In this document: positions 55,090 through 64,000 of the stretch, in pieces
How the letters are laid out: the number at the start of each line of letters is the position of its first letter
Numbering within the stretch: position 1 is the first letter of the stretch
From: Apostichopus japonicus
Lineage: Eukaryota; Echinodermata; Holothuroidea; Aspidochirotida; Stichopodidae
NCBI RefSeq assembly: GCF_037975245.1
Contig: NC_092572.1
Location: forward strand, 6,277,501 to 6,341,500
Reading direction: 5' to 3'
Length of the DNA stretch: 64,000 nt
Made by a program: the position numbers and the translations under genes
The notes under the pieces: generated by a model
The model's database searches: none
What the model was told of the DNA's origin: nothing
What the model saw: only the letters and a program-made list of their open reading frames with translations

Positions 55090-58000
55090 CAATGAAAAAT
55101 TAATCATCTGTCTTCTCTTTACATAGATCATGGCCTTTGCAACATATTTAGAGAACCATGTAAAAATCGATGTTCTGTCTATTCAATCATCTTTAAAAAA
55201 ATACATAATAAAAACTTACAACGCAGCTTGCTGCGAGGCTGACTTACTGTATACAACAGAAACTTTACAACTGAGCAACATTAAAATGACAAGAACATCT
55301 AAATAATCTCGTAACATCATATGTTTCATCCTGAAAGCTGGATTTGTAGCTTTGGACTGAAAGGCGACAAATTTGCACTAAAATGATCCAAATATGTTCT
55401 CTTGCAGAGTTTGAAAAGTGGTCCACGGAATTTAAACTTACAATGAAACCAAACGCTAGCAAGATTATGACGAGAAATGTATGAGTACACAGACCCGCTT
55501 GTGTGTGTTGCTGCTGTTTCCAACTACAGAATAATTACAATTAGGGTTACACTTAGAGGAAATACTTGACCCAACAGTATCGGAAACTATCACTTTGAAT
55601 CCCAAAACACTCTCATTGGTAAAACTAACCTGCTTAAATTGAAGAGAGAACCCTTAACTTGACCTGCCAGGTAGCAATGGTGAATGATATCATCTGATAT
55701 CGGTATATATATACCTTCAAATTATAAGACCTAAGATATAAACTTTTTATCCAAACTGGCATGTCCAACGAAAGCTTGGAAATGTCGGAAAACTCTGTTT
55801 TCACGTTTGCGGGTTTTAATTTTAAAAATAAACAGGCAAACATATTTAATGTCGCCTTAAAAAGGTAACAGTGGCGTAGCTTCTTAAAGTAGGGTAGAAA
55901 ACTTACGTTAAGGGGCGTTCACTGAATGGATTTGCCTTTTGATGATACAATGACCGCGACCAACGCGAAAATTTCTCGCATAATATTTTACGCATAATTT
56001 CGAAATTTGCCTTATCAAATGTAGACACTATTTATCATTGCTGCACTGACTTGTATCCCCTCGAGCTACATAGGCATATATTGATTAAGTATATAGTTTT
56101 TTATGTGCTTTCTTTGAGGGATTCGATAAAACATTGATTGTGGTTAAGTAAATAATGCCATATGTGGAAGCGTAATATTATAATTGTGCGCCAACGTAGT
56201 CTTAATAAAAAAGAACATCGAGTTACTCCATCCAGGACCGGGAAATGAATGATGTTATCCACAGCCATTAAGAACAAGTAAAGTAACAGGTTCACCCGAT
56301 ACACTGTTGTATACATTTCTTGATAACGAGCACGGATGCAATACACAAGCTTAGCTCGAACAAGATGATCTGTACAACATGGCAATGTCGATTGTATAAG
56401 CATATAACGAAAAATTCACATTGGTTGGTTAAAATTGATTGTAGCCATGTCAAGGTCAGTTGTGTAAGCAAATAACGGAAATCCGCAATTGTTGGTTCAA
56501 AAGTGGTTATAGTAGTTATGATCTCTTTAATTCTAAATGATATTCCAGTCCGTTATTACTTTGCACGAACTACAAGGTCAATTGCCGCTAACAAATAATG
56601 CAATGAAAATGAAAGTGGCGTGATCTACGAAGTCCTTTCACCGAAGTATTACACATTAGCACATACACAGATATTTTACACTGCAATGAGGTCGACAGCA
56701 TTTCCTGTCCACCGAATCATAAAGATAATGCAATATCGTGATCTTAAAGCATTACAATATTGATCGCATCAAAATGAAGAACGCCAGTTGCTTGTGTTAC
56801 TTGTACATCTCTATATAGAAATAATAACAAATGCTTGTATATGAATAGAACAACTTGCTGTAATAGTATACAAAATGTTATACCCTACTGTCATTATAAT
56901 GACTAATAAATATTAGCGTTTTGACATTTATTCGTTACTATCACAGGGAAAGGTGAAAGGACTATACTTCTACCTGTGATCCTCAGTGGTGGCAAATTGG
57001 ATCAGTCGGAGTATTTTTGCCTTCAGCTGGGGAACAATTAGACCACTACGTCGCGTGTACACCCTCCCATTTATTTCAACCTCACAAATGGTATTGATTA
57101 GCATAAAATTGCGGCTAGAACAACTTGTATAAGCTTCATTTCTAATCTAAATATGCCGCACTTACATACCACTTGATGAAGAGAGGCCCCAAACCACCCT
57201 CCCTCCCCCGTGCATGGAAGTCGGCTTCACTGATCTCACGGCAGTCTTTGATCCTTCCATAAAGTTCAAACCTATACCAAAATCAGTCAGATGAATTGTT
57301 ACCTTTACATTTCTTACAGATATGGGCAAGTTTGACCAAGTATGGTTTCCTACATGGCTGTTAGGTTTGCTGCCGTTTTGTCATTTTAACAAGATCTTAA
57401 ATAGTACAAATGCAATTTTGAGTTTACTAATATTTTAACTATATAATGTCATATGCCAATTCACAACTACCCATGACCAGGTGCAAACCCACTGTTTGAA
57501 ACTCGTTTTTAATAAGCCTACGGTAACACATACATAGTATGCACGCGGGAAACATAAAACATAAGGATGGCCGTAGAACCGAAAAGATAAAAAGCTCATT
57601 TCGCCAACCACTATACTAACCCTTGTGTTCGATTCAGATTCGTTAAGAAGATACTTTAATCAGAGGGTTCATATTCACTATATTCGTTAGTATTTGATCA
57701 TCATTGTTATAGCAATATGGCCGCCACTGTTTCTTTCCTTTCATCTTATTAAAGAGTACGTGGATTACGGATGATGACGATCCAAATTGTATTCCTATAT
57801 TATTGTTTCAGATCCGAGAATGTACTGTAACTAGGCAACGGAACGGTTGCCGTCGTATTATTTAATAACAGTATTGGTACATGTGAAGCAGTATTGTCAC
57901 ACGTGTTGTCACTGAGCGGTGATACGGTAAATTCCGTTTAATTGAGTTGTTTTGCTAGAGTCACGTTGCTGTAGTCGCTCGCTACTTTGTACTCGAAGCT

Positions 58001-59470
58001 GTGCCCCTTTTGGCCAGACCGGTGGTTTCCCATGGAGGTTCTTCTACCATTCATTGTTTGTCAAGGCGGGCTAGTGTCAGTTGCTTAGTACCATACAGAT
58101 AATAGACATCTATTGGATTAAATTGGTAGGAAAATACGAGTGTTTCATTGGCTTGGGGTTTAACCTTTGGTGATATTGGAAACAGTGTTTTGAGTGAGGG
58201 AGGTGAGTTAAAGTATAATAGGGCGTCCCGGTTACACTAACGTATTTCAAGAGCGCCTCTCACGTTTTTCAATCTGCTTGACTGACTATACGATCGGTGG
58301 TGGCTTTCTGTAATACAGGGTACTTTACGTTTTCCGCTATTATGAGTTTTCCCAGATGTTTGCGAGTTGTCATAACCTGAATGGGACGCTAGTGCGGCTC
58401 CACTGAGTCATATCAGGGCCCCACGGGCGCTAGTAGGTGTGCTCGCCGCCAAGGTCACGGATGCGCAGTCAGTGTTTGTAAATATTGTACAAAGCGGTAA
58501 ATAAAATAATGTAAACACAGACAACCTGTTCTGGTATTCAGCGCTACAGCGTCTATCCATACCCCTACCCAGTACCCGTTTCCGACCCAATGGAATATGC
58601 CCCTTCCCTCCTTCATCCTTCTCCGATACCGAAGTTGAATTCACCAGAGGCATCAACAACACTCCCGAGGACGAAGGCAGCGTTACAGTTATGTCTGAGT
58701 AGATGACTGATACTATGGGCATCACAGAAGCCTTATTTTCTCGATTTAATGAAAGGTTTCTCTCACGAAGTACTGTTTTTTCACGAAGTATTTATTTTTT
58801 TGCCTTGCATCATTGTTTTTCCAAAGGTAAAACTTTACAATGGTACAAAAATACTAACACAAAAAAACAAAACAGAAATACAGATTTGTATCCAAAGTTT
58901 GCAGACTGTATATAGAATTCCTGGTGACATATTGTGAGTACGTTATATTTTCTAGTGAAGCAGAGATACAAAACATCGAAAGTCAGTTTTGGTTTAATGT
59001 TTCTCGTATTTAAGAATAGTGTTAATAATTCCTTGTCATTGAAGATGATATATGTAACTGGTGACATATTGTGAGAACATTATATTTATAGACAAGCAGG
59101 GATACAAAATATGTAAACAAATGCTGCTTCTCTAGCGATAGCCACGTCGAATGTAAGTTTTGGTTCACTATTTCACATATTTTCAGAATAGTGTAAACTG
59201 CAAAATGGAAAAGAACATTAATTTGATCGTTGGCTCAACGCTCTATGTGATTTTTCATATATTTTTTCCAGTACGTTTCCCAGCAGTTCGTTAATCTTGT
59301 GTAAAGAGTGCATTGCAAATATGTCCGATATGATTGTCTGGGCTAATGATTATTACTCCGAAAATTGGCTTATAATATCCTTCAATCTGTGTTTTGTTTC
59401 ATTTATATGTCAGTGTAATTAAAATTCCGTAACAGAACACCGCCACACGAGATAAATTAGTGTTGGTGCA
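55090..59470. other. presumed intron or intergenic DNA in the LDLR-family locus
   Basis: No further exon was recognised with confidence. It contains one pair of diverged ~137-bp direct repeats at 58921-59190. The minus-strand frame at 58408-58725 shows no domain I recognise. Confidence 0.45.
58921..59190. repeat. two-copy diverged ~137-bp tandem repeat
   Basis: 'tggtgacatattgtgagtac' at 58921 and 'tggtgacatattgtgagaac' at 59058 each begin a copy. Both continue with 'agcagagatacaaaa'-like and 'agttttggtt..agaatagtgt' blocks in the same order. Confidence 0.75.
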
Positions 59471-59471
59471 T

Positions 59472-59647
59472 TTAATCTAAAAGAAAATATTCCCAAATAT
59501 TTGATATTACAGTTTCTATCAGAGACTCCACAGTCGATGACTCGGAATTGAAGCATGTGTCACCTTCCGAACATAGACAAGAACAGGTGTGTCCTGTAGC
59601 AGCAACACCAATGTGATCACATTTAGAGTTTTCACAATAGTTTTGAC
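59472..59647 (-). CDS. LDLR-family exon: EGF-like, possibly terminal
   Basis: The acceptor 'cttctacag' is followed by GQNYCENSKCDHIGVAATG and HTCSCLCSEGDTC, a six-cysteine EGF-like pattern. The split-codon phase fits the donor of the propeller exon at 59975. The frame runs on to TAA at 59472. If that is used, the protein ends here without a membrane anchor; alternatively an unrecognised donor (for example gtaata near 59510) joins further exons. Confidence 0.65.
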
Positions 59648-59974
59648 CTGTAGAAGAAATGGTGATACGTTTGATTACAGTTGATATAAAAATCTAGTTT
59701 TTAATAAGTCTCTCTTTTCATTCGAATATATTTCTTTCTGATTTCCTTCAACATTGTGTATCAACGACCTTCATGAAAACTAAAAGGCGTCTCTCAATTT
59801 ATAGTAAGAGGAATTGATACAAAATGGATAATTATGAACGAACTTCCAGATTTCAGCATTGTTATACCAGTCAGCGCTGTGGAAGATCTCGGGTTCTACA
59901 AAGTAACCATGTGGAGATTGATCAGGATAATGAGTCCGTTGATTAAAATGTGCATAGTTTAGAACTGTAATTAC

Positions 59975-60390
59975 CTAAGGGTTGTGTACTATTCTGCCAA
60001 ACAGCAATACCAAAAAGGAATGGTGACTGCAGGTATTTCTCAAAGTAGTGTTGGTATTCGCCAGTGAATTTATTGACACTTCGCAATGCAGTTTGTAGCC
60101 AGTCACTCCAGAAAACTTCATCTTGGAAGACAACGACGTCATATGGATGTCGAAGAACATCGCTGTGCATCACAACAATGTTGATATTCTCCCCATCAAA
60201 GTCACAAGAAGCCAGCACATCATCTTTAGCGTCAACCCAAAATAGTCTATCAATGTTGTAGTCGATGGCTAGCCCATTTGGCCAAGTAATGCTAGTCTTA
60301 TTCCTATCTATGATGACTTTCCTTGAACTTCCATCCATAACAGCACGCTCAATTTTGGGGTCAGAACCCCAGTCACTCCAGTACATAAAA
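59975..60390 (-). CDS. LDLR-family exon: YWTD propeller blades
   Basis: This is a 416-bp exon (acceptor 'cttcaatctacag', donor 'gtaatt'). It encodes YWTD-type blades of a six-bladed LDLR propeller: FMYWSDWGSDPKIERAVMDG, ITWPNGLAIDYNIDRLFWVD, LRHPYDVVVFQDEVFWSDW and a SVNKFTGEY segment. This is the extracellular module that in LDLR and LRP proteins controls ligand release. The phase joins exactly to the exon at 61850-62065 upstream. The whole exon is intact and very similar to 63534-63949. Confidence 0.85.
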
Positions 60391-61849
60391 CTGTAGATTG
60401 AAGTTATAGTAAAAGATGCATTTCGATGTATTTCAAAAATATCGAACTATCAATATATATGAAATATATGACTATGTTATTTTACGGTTCAGCTGCAAAT
60501 CAGCCACCAAAAGCTGAATTTGCTGAATTTTGTTTACATTTTCTGAATTTGCCACCAAAAGCTGAAACTACGACAATGCATTGATACTTCGGTAATGTCT
60601 TTTACAGTAAAGGGTGACACTTCTTGTTTCTCGACGAACTGAATTGAATAGTTCCTGAGACAGAAGAAAATTAATAAATCATCTGCCTTTCAAGTTTAAG
60701 AAAATCTTGGTCAAGACAATGAAGCTTAAAACAAAGAGGAAAGTTTTTGAAAAAGTGGCATGCCCTCGTTGCCGTGATTTAGTTTTCTGCATTTATTAAT
60801 TGTTTACTCCATGAGAACTTTATGTCTACGTTTGGTAAGTGCGTTAAACTTTCGTAACAAAGTTTAAAACGTATGCGGACAATTGTAGTAAACAGTGCAT
60901 CATGTATAAGTACAAGCCCTCTCCACCCCCTCCCAACCCCTGCTGGCATGTAACAAAACCACAAACTGCCCCTTTGATATCATAAGAAATGTTACTTTTT
61001 GGAAAGAAAACACTGCTCTCTATTTTGGTAATCTTGAAATGCCCTTTCAATTGTAGTTGAAGAAATTCTTGGTGTTAGTTAAGAACTTGAAAAGCCATGT
61101 TACTGAAATGGGACCTTACGTTGAAAAATTCAGCATCCACATACTGGGATTTGTCATAAAAAAATGTACATAATGTTCAATTAGATCGGTAACTCTGTGA
61201 TTAGGGTTGTAATGGGGGTGGGGGGATATTTACGATAGTGATGAACACCTTCTTTTTAGTACTTTTCAGAGTACCCTGGGCTATGGAGTTAAGAGCGAAT
61301 AATATGATAGTATAAGAAAAGACTCTCAGATCGAGTCTTAACTTTCACACTGGGCACGTCCGAACAAACCAAATGATGATTCTACGTATTTAGACCAGTA
61401 GCGTGCACAAGACGTGAGGATAAGGGACCGTAGTTAGTATGTGTAATGGACGTCAAACCCTCCATTATGATATCCTTCATTCAACTCCTGACCTTTAATA
61501 AATGTTCATTCACCTACCTACGTCAATCAGGGGAAATATATTACTCCATCTTTTTTGGAATATTTTCCACGTCACTGATATAAACCTGCCTACTTAGGTT
61601 TTAACAGTTCACTACAAAAACATTCTAACATTGAGCTGCTCGTTTTTGCTAACACTCTACACTATATATTTGTCTCATGGAAGTCCTTCCATCTCGGTGA
61701 AACAATGCCATCCAGATAGTTTTCCAGGCACATAACCCTAATATGTTATAGACACATAGACATATATGTGGCAGCGCGAATTTGTACACTATCCTGTCAC
61801 ACAGCATGCCACATGCCAACACAATGATGGTGGAAGCGAAAATACAAAC
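60391..61849. other. intron of the LDLR-family gene
   Basis: No exon-like sequence was found; it lies between exons whose phases match directly. Confidence 0.6.
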
Positions 61850-62065
61850 CCATTTCGTGGATCCACCACCAAAGCGCGTGGTTTATCCAGATCCTCTGAG
61901 CACAGAGTCGTTTGTTGTTTTGTGTCTATTTAGATAACACTGATACTTTTGTTATTTGCGTTAGTCCAATACAGGTTCCTGTGGATCCAATCGTATGCAA
62001 TGCCTTCCACTAAGTCAACATTGTCAAGTAGTACTGTCTGATCAAGGCTGCCATCGACACTTCCG
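61850..62065 (-). pseudogene. LDLR-family exon: YWTD blades with in-frame stop
   Basis: The 216-bp exon has an acceptor 'ttcaacag' and a donor GG|GTTTGT. It encodes VEGIAYDWIHRNLYWTNANN, then a TAA after SISVI, then EDLDKPRALVVDPRNG. Sequence on both sides of the stop fits the propeller consensus, and the joining codon to the next exon restores NGFMYWSDWG. The stop is therefore a point lesion (or a sequencing error) in an otherwise normal exon. Confidence 0.8.
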
Positions 62066-62416
62066 CTGTTGAAGTTAAACAAACAAAACACTGTGAGCTA
62101 TTTTGGCAGGTTTTCATACGAAGACGAATGTGTTATTTCAAATAGCTTTACTAACTTCACACGTACATCCTACGCTTGGAACGGTTAGATCAATACCTCT
62201 GTTGTTATAGAGTTCCCTAACACATCTCAGTGAAGTTGTACCATGAGTTCTGAGTAAATAAGTTTGCAAAAGACCCATCATTAACTGTTAAGATCAAACC
62301 AAATACCTCAGCCCCTTAGCTTACTGTACTATAAAAAATGATTATATGGGTAATCTGACTAATCCAGGTCAAAGTTAGATCGAAACAGGTCTTTGATAGG
62401 TTTCATTGGTACTTAC

Positions 62417-62884
62417 ATCATTATTGTGTCGTCGGTAATGTCGGACCAAAACAACATACCATCCTTTACAGCAATGTCTAAAGCTGCTGGTTTAGATAGA
62501 TCAGTGTAAATGGGAATGCTTTCGTTTGAGGTGATATTGAACTTCTTGATGCTATGATCGTGGACATATAAGAAGAGTGGAGGACTTCCGAGTGCCTTAC
62601 ATTTGGTGTGATTTGATAATTCGAATCCATCAAAGCAGCTGCATAAGAAACTTCCGATCACGTTAACACACTCCTGACTACACTTGTGTAGTGTCCATTC
62701 TTTGCACTCATCAATATCTACACAGGTACCATTCGTGGTCTGTTGGTAACCGGGTTCACAAACAACAGTATTCATTTCATCATCGCCATCAACACATTGG
62801 GCAATGCCATCATTCACCTGACTAGAGGTATACATGCGCCATCCATGCAGGTAAACTCTGTATCAGCACATTGTACGCTCTGTT
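62417..62884 (-). pseudogene. LDLR-family exon: LDLa + EGF + propeller start, with frameshift
   Basis: Paralogue of 53555-54014 with the same splice sites (acceptor 'caattttacag', donor 'gtaagtacc'). It encodes CADTEFTCMDGACIP, then after a 1-bp deletion SQVNDGIAQCVDGDDEMN, a calcium-binding EGF (DIDECKEWTLHKCSQECVN) and LFWSDITDDTIM. Its length of 468 bp minus four split-codon bases is one base short of a multiple of three. The deletion lies at about 62826-62830 when compared with the other copy. Confidence 0.8.
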
Positions 62885-63533
62885 CTGTAAAATTGACAGA
62901 TAAAAAACGAATCGAACGAATAACGAAAGCTGAGGAACATGGAAATATTTTCATAAAAACCGATGTATTGAACACCCAAGCTCAGACACTTGGAGATCCC
63001 TGAACGAATGAATCTTTGATTCACAGTGCACTAATAAAAAACGGTCAATTGCTTGCTATTTTCCACAGTGATCTCAAATGACCTTGAAAAATTGCTAAAC
63101 TATTGGGTAATATCTGACTCGGGATTGGAAAGATATAACTTAAGAATGAGAAAAGAATTGTAAGTTAATCGTTAGCTCAACGCTATGAATGAAATTATTT
63201 TTGTTCTTTAAATTTATCTCTGCAGTTCTTATATATGCAGTTGGTCTGAATTGAATTATAGATAATTTATTTCACAACAAATTTTAGCTATTAGGATGTC
63301 TACATTTCCATTCTCATATATTTGAATTCTTTCAACTTTGTGTATCAACGACCTTCATGAAAATAAAAAAAGCGTCTCTCAAACAGGAAATGATGAACGA
63401 ACTTCCAGATTTTAGTACGTTATACTAGCCAGCACTCTGGAAGATCTCGGGTTCTACCGAGTAACCATGTGGAGATTGAGCAAGATAATGAGTCCGTATC
63501 GATGAAATGTGCATAGTTCAAAACTGTAATTAC
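62885..63533. other. intron of the LDLR-family gene
   Basis: The part at 63320-63530 is clearly similar to the intron at 59740-59970 (shared 'gtgtatcaacgaccttcatg' and 'taaccatgtggagattga'), confirming duplication of exon plus intron. The EGF-like exon seen after the other copy was not found here, but the phases allow direct joining to the exon at 62884. Confidence 0.6.
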
Positions 63534-63949
63534 CTAATGGTTGTGTACTATTCTGCCAGACAGCAATACCATAAGGGGAAAAATACAGTAGATTTTTGTC
63601 AAAGTAGTTTTGGTATTCGCCAGTGAATTTATTCACACTTCGTAATGCAGGTTCTTGCCAGTCACTCCAGAAAACTTCATCTTGGAATACAACGACGTCA
63701 TATGGATGTCGAAGAACATCGCTGTGCATCACGACAATGTTGATATTCTCCCCATCAAAGTCACAGGAAGCAAGCACATCGTGTTTAGCGTCAACCCAAA
63801 ATAGTATATCATTGTAGTAGTCGATGGCTAGACCATTTGGCCAAGTAATGTTTGTCTTATTCCTATCTATGATGACTTTTCTTGAACTTCCATCCATGCC
63901 AGCACGCTCAATTTTGGGATTAGAACCCCAATCACTCCAGAACATAAAA
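63534..63949 (-). CDS. LDLR-family exon: YWTD propeller blades (second copy)
   Basis: This exon is the same length (416 bp) and has the same splice sites as 59975-60390. It reads FMFWSDWGSNPKIERAGMDG, ITWPNGLAIDYYNDILFWVD, SDVLRHPYDVVVFQDEVFWS and SVNKFTGEYQNYF. It is intact. N-glycosylation sites (NIT, NST) are shared. Exons further upstream in the gene lie beyond the window. Confidence 0.85.
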
Positions 63950-64000
63950 CTGTAGATTGAAGTTTCGATACGAAGATCTATTATGATGTATTTCACAAAT

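Noticed and set aside
58408-58725. 105-codon minus-strand frame in the LDLR locus
   Set aside because: No cysteine pattern or propeller motif, no splice signals in phase; probably chance.

Overview
The window reads as animal nuclear DNA, most likely from a marine invertebrate deuterostome (an echinoderm such as a sea cucumber is my best guess, not proven). It is AT-rich and mostly non-coding. The few genes are split into exons with clear GT/AG splice sites or are intronless, and the rest is transposon debris, minisatellites and TA microsatellites. Several long reading frames begin at GTG or TTG just downstream of a splice acceptor, so their real starts lie elsewhere.

Layout. 0.95-1.85 kb: a degenerate array of about 140-bp units with a tRNA-derived SINE inside it. 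1.97-3.2 kb (+): the catalytic terminal exon of a galactose-3-O-sulfotransferase. 6.9-14.7 kb (-): a strongly decayed copy of a multi-copy animal family that joins C2H2 fingers to a SAMD3-like C-terminus. 22.5-23.1 kb: a MITE-like element. 24.5-37.4 kb: a dead Ty3/gypsy retrotransposon on the minus strand, with its LTR and a 0.57-kb flank duplicated on the far side. Two DNA transposons with readable target-site duplications have inserted here: a hAT-type element in an LTR copy (8 bp, with the empty site preserved in the other LTR) and a long-TIR element in the 3' part of pol (9 bp). 37.4-37.9 kb: a nearly perfect 225-bp tandem duplication.

38.9-39.9 kb (+): an intronless six-bladed-propeller-like (NHL-type) protein. 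44.0-49.4 kb (+): the most striking gene, one uninterrupted coding exon of about 1793 codons. It carries a complete SecA-type DEAD motor inside a much larger animal protein, with a predicted N-myristoylation start, CxxC pairs, a TPR-like stretch and a hydrophobic C-terminal module. 50-52.7 kb: a LINE remnant, a 15-bp minisatellite and a foldback repeat.

53.1-64 kb (-): exons of an LDL-receptor-family protein (LDLa, calcium-binding EGF and YWTD propeller pieces) in tandemly duplicated cassettes. Splice phases fit across exons and the introns are also homologous, but at least three exons carry a stop codon, a 1-bp frameshift or a truncation, so this part of the array looks pseudogenised or contains sequence errors.

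Nothing in the window shows the sulfotransferase, propeller, SecA-like and LDLR genes acting in one pathway. Their proximity may be incidental.
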